NCBI RefSeq assembly: GCF_030813595.1
Contig: NZ_JAUSUH010000008.1
Coordinates: forward strand, 1 to 64,000
Length of the DNA: 64,000 bases
Direction: 5' to 3'
Source of the DNA: Ancylobacter vacuolatus
GTDB taxonomy: Bacteria; Pseudomonadota; Alphaproteobacteria; Rhizobiales; Xanthobacteraceae
Shown here: positions 1-8,003 of the stretch, in pieces
How the letters are laid out: every line of letters starts with the position of its first letter
Position numbering within the stretch: the first letter of the stretch is position 1
The notes under the pieces: generated by a model
What the model was told of the DNA's origin: nothing
What the model saw: only the letters and a program-made list of their open reading frames with translations
The model's database searches: none
Translations under genes and position numbers: made by a program

Positions 1-84
1 CCGCGCCCCCCGCCGCCCCCCCGCGCGGCGGGGCCGGGGGGTCCCCGGGCACCTCGACGCCTTGCCTCGGGCTCGGGTGGAGAG

Positions 85-166
85 ATGGATCCCCGGGTCA
101 AGCCCGGGGATGACGGGGCTCGTCGGAAACAAGGCGTGGAGGACCGGGTCACACCCGGCCATGACG
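85..166. repeat. Intergenic palindromic repeats, GGATCCCCGGG type
   Basis: Two imperfect palindromes lie at 85-117 and 141-166. Each has a CCCGGGTCAAGCCCGGGG-like core and ends in ATGACG. Near copies occur at 46905-46931 and 46971-46996, and an inverse copy at 46848-46870. An open frame of 67 codons crosses both copies, but it is a by-product of the repeat. I see no gene in the first 318 bases; the remainder is GC-rich sequence without a recognisable motif. Confidence 0.7.
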
Positions 167-318
167 TTGTGACGCGTGTCGGCGCAAGCTCCCTTTACCC
201 CGCCGCTTCCCCTTGCGACCCTGGGAGCACCCTTGGCGCCGGGGTCGGGGTGGGGCATGAGGGGAGGGCCGGAGCCTTCCGGCGCTAAATTCAAACTTCC
301 ACCTTGCGGCGCCTGCCC

Positions 319-1137
319 ATGAACCCCGTCACTTTGCCCGATGCCGAATGGTTCGACCTGGCGCCGCCCGGTGGCGGGGCGCCGTGGCGGATCTTTCTCG
401 CCCGGCCGCAGGGCGAGGCGCCGGCGGCCGGTTTTCCCACCCTGTTCATGCTCGACGCCAATGCGGGCTTCGCCACCTTCACCGAGGTGCTGCGGCGCGG
501 CGCGGTGCGCCCGGCCGCCACCGGCATCGGGCCGATGGTGCTGGTCGGCATCGGCTATCCCGAAGAAGATGACGCCCGGGCGCGGCGGCATTTCGACTAC
601 ACGGCCGGGCCGGGGGCGGAGGGCAGCGCGCGGCCGACCGGCGGGCGCGACGCCTTTCTCGCCTTTATCGAGCAGGTGCTGAAGCCGCGCATTGCCCGCG
701 AGGTGCCGCTCGACCCGGCGCGGCAGACGCTGTTCGGCCATTCGCTCGCCGGCTGGTTCACGCTCGACGTGATGGCGCGCGATGGCGGGGCGTTCGCCGC
801 CTATGTCGCAGTGAGCCCGTCGCTGTGGTGGGACGAGGCGCGGCTCGATGCGGGGCTGGCGCTGCCGCGCGCGGTGCCGCCGCGGCTGTCACTGATGGTC
901 GGCGAGTGGGAACAGGCGCTCGCCCCCTGGCAGGCGGAGCGGCCGGAGGCGGGGGAGATGGCGGCGCGGCGGGCACGGCGGGCGATGGTCGACCGGGCGC
1001 AGGGCTTTGCCGAACGGGCGCGGGTCACGCTCGGGCCGGAGGCGGAGGTGCGGTTCGAGCGGCTGGCGGGGGAGGACCATGCCTCGATCCTGCCCGCCGC
1101 CATGGCGCGGGCGCTGCGCTTCGCGCTGGCGGCGTAG
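319..1137 (+). CDS. Alpha/beta-hydrolase esterase (IroE/Fes-like)
   Basis: A 272-residue soluble alpha/beta hydrolase of the putative esterase family (Pfam Esterase type), which includes siderophore esterases and S-formylglutathione hydrolase relatives. The nucleophile elbow GHSLAG sits around residue 140, and GEDHAS near the C-terminus probably holds the catalytic histidine. The N-terminal half has the family pattern FLMLDANAGF-like strand followed by VLVGIGYPEE. There is no signal peptide, so it should act in the cytoplasm. I start at the ATG at 319 because the upstream in-frame codon at 304 is TTG and no clear Shine-Dalgarno favours it. The gene stands alone before dsbB. The substrate cannot be told from sequence; an enterobactin-like ester is only one possibility. 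Confidence 0.75.
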   Translation: MNPVTLPDAEWFDLAPPGGGAPWRIFLARPQGEAPAAGFPTLFMLDANAGFATFTEVLRRGAVRPAATGIGPMVLVGIGYPEEDDARARRHFDYTAGPGAEGSARPTGGRDAFLAFIEQVLKPRIAREVPLDPARQTLFGHSLAGWFTLDVMARDGGAFAAYVAVSPSLWWDEARLDAGLALPRAVPPRLSLMVGEWEQALAPWQAERPEAGEMAARRARRAMVDRAQGFAERARVTLGPEAEVRFERLAGEDHASILPAAMARALRFALAA

Positions 1138-1160
1138 CGGCGAGGCGGGGCAGGGCGCGG

Positions 1161-1221
1161 CATCCTTCGAGGCTCGCCTTCGGCGCGCACCTGAGGATGA
1201 CGGGTCACTGGGGATGACGGG
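1161..1221. repeat. Intergenic repeat, CATCCT...AGGATG type
   Basis: The inverted arms CATCCT (1161-1166) and AGGATG (1194-1199) flank a GC-rich centre, followed by two GATGACGGG tails. It ends like the other palindromic repeats of this window, so it probably belongs to the same class of dispersed intergenic elements. It lies between two genes on the same strand and contains no convincing reading frame. Confidence 0.5.
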
Positions 1222-1333
1222 CTTCCCGGGAGAGAGAGCGTCGGCATCCGGCAGACGTGATGGGCGCCCCCATTTGCGCTAGCGGGCCGAGCGGCTAGAA
1301 CTGGCGCGATTGCTTCACGATCGGTGCCCGCCC

Positions 1334-1876
1334 ATGAACACATCTGCCGCGACCGCTTCCGCCGCCCCTTCGCCCGACGCCCGCCGCGCGGCGCGCAACC
1401 GCCAGGTGACGGCGGCGCTGGTGGTGGCGGTCGCCAGCGCCGGGGCGCTGGCCGGGGCGTGGTATTTCCAGCTGGTGGTGGGGCTGGCGCCGTGCCCGCT
1501 CTGCCTTGAACAGCGCATTCCCTATTACATCGCCGTGCCGGTGGCGCTGGTCGCGCTGCTGGTCGCGGCTTTCGGCAAGACGGGGCCGGCGCGGGTGGCG
1601 CTGGCGCTGTGCGGCATGCTGATGGCGCTGGGCGCCTTTCTTGCCGTCTATCATGCCGGGGTGGAATGGGCCTGGTGGGCGGGGCCGGAAACCTGCTCCG
1701 GCGCCGGGCCGGCGCTGGGCGGCGGCAATTTGCTCGGCCAGCTGCAGACCGCCCGCGTCGTGCGCTGCGACGAGGCGGCGTGGCGGCTCTTCGGCCTGTC
1801 GCTGGCCGGCTACAACGCCTTCATTGCCAGCGCGCTTGTTGTGGTGGCGATGTGGGGCGCGACGGCGAAGGCGTGA
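1334..1876 (+). CDS. dsbB: Disulfide bond formation protein B
   Basis: Inner-membrane thiol oxidase of 180 residues that passes electrons from periplasmic DsbA to quinone. After a 25-residue charged cytoplasmic start, four hydrophobic segments can be seen. The first periplasmic loop has the CPLC redox pair around residue 57. The second loop has the other pair, in ETCSG and VVRCDE. Length and layout match DsbB. The start is taken at ATG 1334; an in-frame TTG at 1310 only adds eight unlikely residues. It is convergent with the HNH gene, and a 32-base palindrome between them could end both transcripts. A second, different DsbB-type gene lies at 18.3 kb with a small membrane partner, so this copy is probably the general one. 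Confidence 0.85.
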   Translation: MNTSAATASAAPSPDARRAARNRQVTAALVVAVASAGALAGAWYFQLVVGLAPCPLCLEQRIPYYIAVPVALVALLVAAFGKTGPARVALALCGMLMALGAFLAVYHAGVEWAWWAGPETCSGAGPALGGGNLLGQLQTARVVRCDEAAWRLFGLSLAGYNAFIASALVVVAMWGATAKA

Positions 1877-1890
1877 GGGGGCGGCACGCG

Positions 1891-1922
1891 ATCCCGGACC
1901 GGGCCTGCGGCCCTTCCGGGAT
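1891..1922. terminator. Palindromic repeat between convergent genes
   Basis: Starts ATCCCGGA and ends TCCGGGAT with CGGGCC-TGC-GGCCC between, giving a nearly perfect 14-15 bp stem and a 3-base loop. It sits between dsbB (+) and the HNH gene (-). The same element recurs at 16860-16891, again between convergent genes, which suggests a bidirectional terminator-like role. No U-tract follows. Confidence 0.55.
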
Positions 1923-1936
1923 GACGCCTTTGCCGC

Positions 1937-2494
1937 TCACGGGTCCAGCTCGGTGTCCCAGTAGAGATAGTCCATCCAGCTGTCGTGCAGATAGTTCGGC
2001 GGGAAGTGACGGCCGTTCTGGTGCAGGTCGAACACGCTCGGCTGGTAGGGCTTTTGCCGCGGCACCATATGGGCGGTTTCCGGCATCTGGCTGCCCTTGC
2101 GCAGATTGCAGGGCGAGCAGGCGGCGACGACGTTTTCCCAGGTGGTCTGGCCGCCGCGCGAGCGCGGGATGACGTGGTCGAAGGTCAAATCCTCGCGCGA
2201 ATCGCAGTACTGGCAGGTGAAGCGGTCGCGCAGGAACACGTTGAAGCGGGTGAAGGCGGGCTGGCGCGAGGGGCGGATGAAGGTCTTCAGCGAGACCACG
2301 CTCGGCAGCCGCATCTGGAAGGTCGCGCTGGAGACCTGCCGCTCATAATATTCGACGATGTTCACCCGATCGAGGAACACCGCCTTGATCGCGTCCTGCC
2401 ACGCCCAGACCGAGAGGGGGTAATAGCTCAGCGGCCGGTAATCGGCGTTGAGCACGAGGGCAGGCCAGGCACCCGGAGACAAAGTCGCCGTCAA
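1937..2494 (-). CDS. HNH endonuclease family protein
   Basis: A 185-residue protein with an HNH (beta-beta-alpha-metal) nuclease fold in its middle. The zinc-binding pairs are CQYC and CSPC, with DHVIPRSRGG as the catalytic histidine strand and CNLRKG closing the motif. The N-terminal region (ALVLNADYRPLSYYPLS) and the stretch LPSVVSLKTF are typical of a stand-alone HNH family found widely in alphaproteobacterial chromosomes. Its biological role is not known. The start is TTG at 2494, supported by a GGGAG ribosome site about seven bases upstream; no ATG is available near it. It shows no association with a mobile element here. Confidence 0.8.
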   Translation of the reverse strand: MTATLSPGAWPALVLNADYRPLSYYPLSVWAWQDAIKAVFLDRVNIVEYYERQVSSATFQMRLPSVVSLKTFIRPSRQPAFTRFNVFLRDRFTCQYCDSREDLTFDHVIPRSRGGQTTWENVVAACSPCNLRKGSQMPETAHMVPRQKPYQPSVFDLHQNGRHFPPNYLHDSWMDYLYWDTELDP

Positions 2495-2638
2495 CGCTCG
2501 CTCCCTGTCAGGAACGTCCGCACGGTCGCTTGAGTCGGCGCCGCGTGACGCACGGCGATACTCTATAGGGAGCGTGTCAGTCTTGTGAAGCGCCGGCCGG
2601 CAATTCGCCGCAGTGCGGCAGATGGCAGGCGTCGCGCT

Positions 2639-3298
2639 TCAGGCCAGCACTTCGGTGAGGAAGCTGCCGGCCAGCGACAGGCCGGTGGCGTCGATGCCGT
2701 GGGCGAGGCCGCTGGAGAGGTGCGCGCGCACCGTGATGCCCTGCCGCTGCAGGCTTTCCACCGCGCGCGGCAGCGCCATCGGCGGAATCACCTGGTCGAG
2801 GTCGCCATGGATGAGCAGCACGGGCGGGCGGGCGATGATCTCGGCGTCGAATGCCGCCATGGCCCGCTCCGGCGGCAGCACATGGATGCCGGAGAAGCCG
2901 ACAATGCCGGCGGGCGCCACCGCGCGGCGCAGGCCGGTGTGCAGCGCCATCATCGTGCCCTGGCTGAAGCCGACCAGCGCGAGGCGCGAACCGGGCAGGT
3001 TCAGCCGGGCGAGCTCGGCGTCGAGGAAGGCATCGAGCGCGCTCTGCGCGCTCTGCACCCCGGCCCAGCGCTCGCGGTCGTCGCGCTCGGTATAGCCGAA
3101 CCATTGCCGGCCGACCGGGGCGATGGTGAGCGGCTCGGGCGCGTGCGGGGAGACGAAGGCGGCGTGCGGCAGCAGCGGCGCCCAGTACTCGCCGAGGTCG
3201 ATCAGGTCGCGCCCGTCGGCACCATAGCCGTGCAGCAGCACCACCAGCGAGGTGGCGGGGCCGCCGGCGCGGGGAGGCAGGCGCGGGCCGTTGAGCAT
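2639..3298 (-). CDS. Carboxylesterase/phospholipase-family hydrolase
   Basis: A 219-residue alpha/beta hydrolase of the phospholipase/carboxylesterase family (YpfH/lysophospholipase-like). LVVLLHGYGADGRDL forms the oxyanion strand, GFSQG around residue 112 is the nucleophile elbow, HGDLDQVIPP carries the acid and LAHGID the catalytic histidine. No signal peptide is seen, so it is cytoplasmic. Its ATG overlaps the TGA of the upstream M23 gene by one base (TGATG), so the two are translationally coupled. The coupling suggests a shared need in envelope turnover, but that is inference. The substrate is unknown. Confidence 0.8.
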   Translation of the reverse strand: MLNGPRLPPRAGGPATSLVVLLHGYGADGRDLIDLGEYWAPLLPHAAFVSPHAPEPLTIAPVGRQWFGYTERDDRERWAGVQSAQSALDAFLDAELARLNLPGSRLALVGFSQGTMMALHTGLRRAVAPAGIVGFSGIHVLPPERAMAAFDAEIIARPPVLLIHGDLDQVIPPMALPRAVESLQRQGITVRAHLSSGLAHGIDATGLSLAGSFLTEVLA

Positions 3299-5322
3299 CA
3301 GTTGGTCTCGGCGGCGCCGGAGGCGCTGGCGGCCACGCGCGCGGCATTGCTGTGGTTGAGCAGCGTGTCGATGGTGGCGCGCTCCTTCTCGAAGCTGGCG
3401 AGAATGCGCCCGTCCAGCGCCCGCCCGCGCGGCAGGCGGATACGCATCGGGTCGACGAAGCGCCCGTTGACCAGCACCTCATAATGCAGATGCGCGCCGG
3501 TGGAGAGGCCGGTGGAGCCGATATAGCCGATCAGCTGGCCCTGGCGCACCCGCACCCCTTCGCGGATGCCCTTGGCGAAGCTGGACTGGTGCGAATAGGT
3601 GGTGACATAGCCGTTGGAGTGCTGGATCTCGATGCGGCGGCCATAGCCGGAGGTCCAGGCGGCCTTCTTGATCACGCCATTGCCGGCGGCATAGATCGGG
3701 GTGCCGGTGCGGTCGGACCAGTCGACGCCCGAATGCAGGCGGCTATAGCCGAGGATCGGGTGGCGGCGCATGCCGAAGCCCGAGCGCAGCTGGCCACCGG
3801 AGAGCGGCTTGCGCACCAGGAACTTCTTCGCGCTCTTGCCGGCATCGTCATAGAAGTCGATCAGGCCGTCATCCTGGGTCTGGTAGCGGTAATAGCGCCG
3901 CTCCTCGCCGCCGACGGTGAGGCCGGCATAGAGCACGCCGCCGGCGCCGCCGGCCTCGTCGGGCTCGAACAGCACCTCGAAGGAATCGCCGGCGCGCACG
4001 CGGCGCTGGAAGTCGACATCGAAGGAATAGACCCGGATCATGCTCTCGATGACCGGGCGGGGCACCTCGTGGCGCAGCGCGGTTTCCCAGATGCTGTCGT
4101 AAAGCGTGATGCGGCCGCTGCCGCCTTCCTCGTCGCCATCCTCGGGCGCCAGATCGGCGACCTGGGTGTCGCTGGCCTCCTGCACGGGCAGGAAAGTGCC
4201 GCTGTCGGACAGCGCCACCGTGCCCTGATGGCCACTCTCGCCGAACACCGCCACGCGCAGCGGCATCGCGCCCTCGGTGGCGTTGTCGAGCAGGACCTTG
4301 AGCCGCAGGCCGGGGGTGAGCTTGCCGGACAGTTCGCGGGTGCCGAAGGCGCGGGCGGCGCCGTTGGCGGCGACTTCCGGCACGCCGAGATCGATCAGCA
4401 CGGAGGCGACGGTGTCGCCCGCCTTGGCCACCACGGTGCGCTCGGACCAGTCATTGCCGCCGGAGGCATCGTCGGCCGATTTGTCGATCGCCGACATGTT
4501 GTCGGGCTGCTGCAGCACGTTCAGCGGATCGGCGGCGCCAGAGGGCGCATAGGCCAGCACGCCGAGACCCGGAAAGGCCGGGGCGCGGGCGTCGGCGGTG
4601 GGCACGCTGAACTCGGCCGTCTCGCGCACCTTCATCAGCACGTCTTCCATCGGCAGCTCGGCGGCGAAGCGCGTGCTGGCCGGCAGGGTGCCGATGTCGC
4701 GCAGGACGATGGTGAGGTCGCCGGTGGGCTCGGCCTGCACCGCCTCGGTTTCGTCATTGGTCGATTCGGCGATCAGCTTGGCCGGGTTGAAGCGCGGCAC
4801 GTCGACCGAGGCGGAGGTGACGGACTGGGCAAGATTGGTCGCCACCTTGGTGACGGCGCGGACCCGGATCACCTCGCGGTCACCGTCCTTGACAGTGGTG
4901 GACAGGCGCAGGGTCTGCTTGGCGCTGAAACTTTCGGAGAGGATCGACATGCGGTCGCCCTTGCGGGCGACATTGGAGGGGCGCTCGCCGGCGGCCAGGG
5001 CGCCGCGCAGGGCCGAGCGCACGGTTTCCGGCGACTGGGCGAAGCGGTATTCGCCATCGAGCGCGGCATAGACCGCCCCACCCATCAGGGCGGCGCCGCA
5101 AATGCCGGTGAGCAGCGTGGCCATGAGCCAGCGAATGGAGATGCGGCGGCGGTTGATCGGCTCCTCGGCGTCACCATCGACGCCGAGCGGGGGCTCGTCG
5201 CCGAGATCAAACGCCGCGAGGTGGGAGCGCCTCACGCCTGCCAGTCCGCGCCTCGTCTCCAACCGGCTTTCCCCGCCTTTTCCCGACATGCTCGCCGCGC
5301 GGTCCGCGACCGGCGCCGGCAC
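3298..5322 (-). CDS. M23 family metallopeptidase, murein hydrolase
   Basis: A 674-residue membrane-anchored peptidoglycan endopeptidase. About 65 cytoplasmic residues precede one transmembrane segment (LMATLLTGICGAALMGG). A long periplasmic region follows, then a C-terminal LytM/M23 domain around residues 510-620. Zinc ligands are seen in HSGVDWSD and in HLHYE, with the first histidine of the usual set in SRLHSG. The organisation resembles the DUF/OapA-M23 proteins MepM and ShyA, which cleave D,D-crosslinks. The start is chosen at GTG 5322 because AGGA lies eight bases upstream; the ATG at 5289 lacks a site. It is translationally coupled to the downstream esterase. Confidence 0.85.
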   Translation of the reverse strand: MPAPVADRAASMSGKGGESRLETRRGLAGVRRSHLAAFDLGDEPPLGVDGDAEEPINRRRISIRWLMATLLTGICGAALMGGAVYAALDGEYRFAQSPETVRSALRGALAAGERPSNVARKGDRMSILSESFSAKQTLRLSTTVKDGDREVIRVRAVTKVATNLAQSVTSASVDVPRFNPAKLIAESTNDETEAVQAEPTGDLTIVLRDIGTLPASTRFAAELPMEDVLMKVRETAEFSVPTADARAPAFPGLGVLAYAPSGAADPLNVLQQPDNMSAIDKSADDASGGNDWSERTVVAKAGDTVASVLIDLGVPEVAANGAARAFGTRELSGKLTPGLRLKVLLDNATEGAMPLRVAVFGESGHQGTVALSDSGTFLPVQEASDTQVADLAPEDGDEEGGSGRITLYDSIWETALRHEVPRPVIESMIRVYSFDVDFQRRVRAGDSFEVLFEPDEAGGAGGVLYAGLTVGGEERRYYRYQTQDDGLIDFYDDAGKSAKKFLVRKPLSGGQLRSGFGMRRHPILGYSRLHSGVDWSDRTGTPIYAAGNGVIKKAAWTSGYGRRIEIQHSNGYVTTYSHQSSFAKGIREGVRVRQGQLIGYIGSTGLSTGAHLHYEVLVNGRFVDPMRIRLPRGRALDGRILASFEKERATIDTLLNHSNAARVAASASGAAETN

Positions 5323-5570
5323 GTCTGTTTCCTGTAGCGCCCGCCGGACGCGAGGGCGTCGGAGGTTTTAAAATACCCCCGGCGCGGATGGGAGGCGACG
5401 ATGCCGCCGGCAGCCGCGCCCGTCAACCCGCCGCGCCATCGAATTGACGCCAGCGAATCGCCGTTGCCATCGGCAGGACCGCCGACGGGCGGAGGCCGAT
5501 GTAGAGCCGGCTCACGGCAAAAGCATGGCGAGGGGCAAACGGCAGGGCGCCGAGCCGGCGCGCGGTCGCG

Positions 5571-6896
5571 CTATTGGGTGCTGGCGGCGCGGCTGCGCAG
5601 CGGCGAGGGCGGGGGCAGTGGCACCTGCGCCAGCCGGGTCGCCGCGGCCGCCTGCGTGCCCGCTGCCGAACCCGGCTGCACGAAGCCGGCGCGCACGAAG
5701 CCCGCCTGCAGCGGCAGCGGCGCCCCGGGGGCGATCGGCCGGGCGAGCGAGGGGGCGGGCTCCGGCGCGGCAAAGGCCGTGGGCGCGGGCGCGTCGTTGG
5801 CGTCCGGCACGATGCCCTCCCACGCATTGGCCAGCGTGACCGGCTCCGCCCGGACCGGCCGGGCCGCGGCGCCGCGCGGCACCGGCGCCAAGGCGAGGGC
5901 GGGGGAGGCGGGAGTGGCGGCGGCGCGCGCGGGAGTGGCGGCGGGAGTCCGGCCGGCCATCTCGACCGGCGGGGCGCCGCCGAAACGCTTGAAGAAGGTC
6001 CAGATCTCTTCCGGCGCGTCGAGCCCGCTGCGGCGGGGCCCGAGCAGCACCGAGGCGAGCGCGTCCACCGCGTCGGTCGATTGCGAGGGCGGCTGGTGGC
6101 CACCGGCCACCTCGTAATAGGCGACGGCGCCGCCTGTCGTGCAGTTATTCCAGCGGGTGATGCGCGCATGCGGGGCGCTGGTGCGCTCGGGCGTCGCGCA
6201 GCCGTCGAGCTTTGCGAACAGCGCGGCGGTGGCGTCGGCCGACATCAGCCGCGCGCCCGGGGTGGGGCGGCCAAACGCCGGCACGATCGGGTCATAGGTG
6301 CCGTTCATCAACAGGATCGGCACCGGCTTGGACGGGCGGCAGCTTTCCGCATAGTCCATCGGCACCGTCATCATCAGCGTCGCATAGGCCTGGAAGCGGT
6401 CGGCGTAGTTGCAGGCGACATAGGCGGTGAGGAAGCCGCCATTGGAAAAGCCCATCAGATAGGCGCGGGAGGGATCGACAAGGCCCTCCGCCGTCAGCGC
6501 CTCCAGCACATCCAGCACGAAGCGGCCATCGTCGCGCTTGTGCAGCAGCGGGATGAAGCCGGCGATGGAGCTGCGGCCGTCATTCCACAGCAGGTTCATC
6601 CCCTTGGGATAGGCGACAATGAAGCCCTCGCGGTCGGCCACCGCGTCAAGATCGAGATAACGCTGCATCATGCCGGCCGGCTGCAGGGCGCCGTGCAGCG
6701 CGATCACCAGCGGCAGCGGCCCGGGCGGAGCGTTCTTCGGCAGGTGCAGGATATAGTCGCGGCTGAGGCCGCCAGAGGTCAGCGTGCGGACCGAATCCCG
6801 CGACTGCGCCGCAGCCGGGGAGGCGGCAAGGCCGAGCAGGGCGACGAGCAGCGCCAGTATTGCGCCAGGCAGGCAGCTGGGTTTCGCAAAAAGCAT
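5571..6896 (-). CDS. Secreted PHB-depolymerase-like esterase (LpqC type)
   Basis: A 441-residue exported hydrolase. It has a signal peptide ending at SPAAAQS. The catalytic domain resembles the esterase/PHB depolymerase family (feruloyl esterase, LpqC): LVIALHGALQ forms the oxyanion strand, GFSNGG the nucleophile elbow, NGTYDPIVP the acid region and AGGHQPP the histidine. After about residue 320 the chain becomes a Pro/Ala-rich, low-complexity tail of roughly 120 residues with VRAGFVQPG near the end; this tail is not part of the enzyme family and may be a surface linker. The start is ATG 6896 rather than the TTG two codons earlier. It is monocistronic. The substrate, polyester or aromatic ester, is not determined. 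Confidence 0.75.
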   Translation of the reverse strand: MLFAKPSCLPGAILALLVALLGLAASPAAAQSRDSVRTLTSGGLSRDYILHLPKNAPPGPLPLVIALHGALQPAGMMQRYLDLDAVADREGFIVAYPKGMNLLWNDGRSSIAGFIPLLHKRDDGRFVLDVLEALTAEGLVDPSRAYLMGFSNGGFLTAYVACNYADRFQAYATLMMTVPMDYAESCRPSKPVPILLMNGTYDPIVPAFGRPTPGARLMSADATAALFAKLDGCATPERTSAPHARITRWNNCTTGGAVAYYEVAGGHQPPSQSTDAVDALASVLLGPRRSGLDAPEEIWTFFKRFGGAPPVEMAGRTPAATPARAAATPASPALALAPVPRGAAARPVRAEPVTLANAWEGIVPDANDAPAPTAFAAPEPAPSLARPIAPGAPLPLQAGFVRAGFVQPGSAAGTQAAAATRLAQVPLPPPSPLRSRAASTQ

Positions 6897-7138
6897 GGAC
6901 AACGCGACCTCGAATGCGCGGGTTCCGCGCGTCCCAACAGACGGCGGGTTTCGGTCAATTAAAAGGCAAAGATGGTTAACAGCCCGTCATCGCCGGCTTT
7001 CGCAGGGCTTGCGCCCGCGCGACACGCGCCGAAAAGGGGGGGTGCGCGCGGCCGCCGCGATGCGCTAGGGTGTGCTTGCTGCAGCGCAACCCGAAAGAGG
7101 AGCGCGGCGGGAGGAACGATAGACGCCACCTTTGGAAT

Positions 7139-7155
7139 GATTGCGAACTGCAATC
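7139..7155 (+). promoter_or_regulatory. Inverted repeat upstream of sdhC
   Basis: GATTGC-GAACT-GCAATC, a perfect 6-base inverted repeat with a 5-base spacer, about 49 bases before the sdhC start. The surrounding 300-base gap (6897-7203) holds no gene. The symmetry and the AT-richer sequence in a GC-rich genome suggest an operator or the edge of the sdh promoter; the regulator is unknown. Confidence 0.4.
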
Positions 7156-7203
7156 GTTTCCGCTACGCACACACCACATTCCTGAGTGATCTGGGACACC
7201 GAC

Positions 7204-7596
7204 ATGGCAGGAGCGGCCGAGCGGCCCCTTTCCCCACATCTGCAAATCTACCGTCCGATGCTGACGATGATGATGTCCATCGTCCATCGTATCACCGGCG
7301 TGGCTTTGTATCTCGGCACGCCGCTGCTGGTGGCCTGGCTGCTGGCCGCCGCCAGTTCCGAGCAGGCCTTCAGTTTCGTGAACGGGCTTTACGGCAGCTG
7401 GATCGGCCTTCTTCTGCTGGTCGGCTACAGCTGGGCGCTGATCCACCACGCGCTGGGCGGCATCCGTCACTTCGTCTGGGACACCGGCGCGGGCTTCGGC
7501 CCCGGGCCGCGCGAACTGTTCGCCAAGCTCACCATCGGCGGCTCGATCGCGCTGACCGGCGTGCTGTGGATCGTGATCTGGCTGGTGAAGGGCTGA
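7204..7596 (+). CDS. sdhC: Succinate dehydrogenase cytochrome b556 subunit
   Basis: Membrane anchor of complex II, 130 residues with three transmembrane helices. The N-terminal signature RPLSPHLQIYRP and the following SIVHRITGVAL are the SdhC hallmark; the serine and arginine there line the quinone site. HHALGGIRHFVWD in helix two contains the haem b ligand histidine. The start is the ATG at 7204, not the in-frame GTG at 7186, because family members begin just before this signature. sdhD follows after four bases. It is the first gene of the sdhCDAB operon, with a candidate operator upstream at 7139-7155. Confidence 0.93.
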   Translation: MAGAAERPLSPHLQIYRPMLTMMMSIVHRITGVALYLGTPLLVAWLLAAASSEQAFSFVNGLYGSWIGLLLLVGYSWALIHHALGGIRHFVWDTGAGFGPGPRELFAKLTIGGSIALTGVLWIVIWLVKG

Positions 7597-7600
7597 CCCC

Positions 7601-7999
7601 ATGAGCGCGTCCCCGGGTTCCTCCATGCGCACCCCGCGCCGGCGCGTCGCCGGCCTCGGCTCGGCGCGCTCCGGCACCGGCCATTTCTGGCTGCAGCGCG
7701 TGACCGCGCTCGCCAATCTTCTGCTGATCCTGATCGCCCTGCCGATCGTAATATGGGCAGCGGGGCAGGAGCAGGCGCAGACTCTCGCCATTCTCGGCCA
7801 TCCGCTGGTCGCCATCGTGCTGCTGCTGCTGATCTTCTCGGTCTGCTTCCATATGCGGATCGGCATGCAGGTGGTGATCGAGGATTATGTGCCTGCCGAG
7901 GGGATGAAGGTGCTCGCGCTGATCGCCAATACGTTCTTCACCATTGCGGTCGGCAGTGCCGGCGCCTTCGCCGTCCTCAAGATCAGTTTCGGAGGCTGA
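7601..7999 (+). CDS. sdhD: Succinate dehydrogenase membrane anchor subunit
   Basis: Second membrane anchor of complex II, 132 residues. A short charged N-terminus with [12 protein letters not shown] and [12 protein letters not shown] leads into three hydrophobic helices. [13 protein letters not shown] contains the histidine expected to coordinate haem b and the conserved D-Y pair near the quinone pocket. It lies four bases after sdhC and four before sdhA, so the whole group is one transcript. The N-terminal arginine-rich stretch is typical of alphaproteobacterial SdhD. Confidence 0.92.
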   Translation: MSASPGSSMRTPRRRVAGLGSARSGTGHFWLQRVTALANLLLILIALPIVIWAAGQEQAQTLAILGHPLVAIVLLLLIFSVCFHMRIGMQVVIEDYVPAEGMKVLALIANTFFTIAVGSAGAFAVLKISFGG

Positions 8000-8003
8000 G
8001 ACC

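Noticed and set aside
85-288. A 67-codon gene at the window start
   Set aside because: It is made of palindromic repeat sequence (DPRVKPGDDG type), a common artefact.
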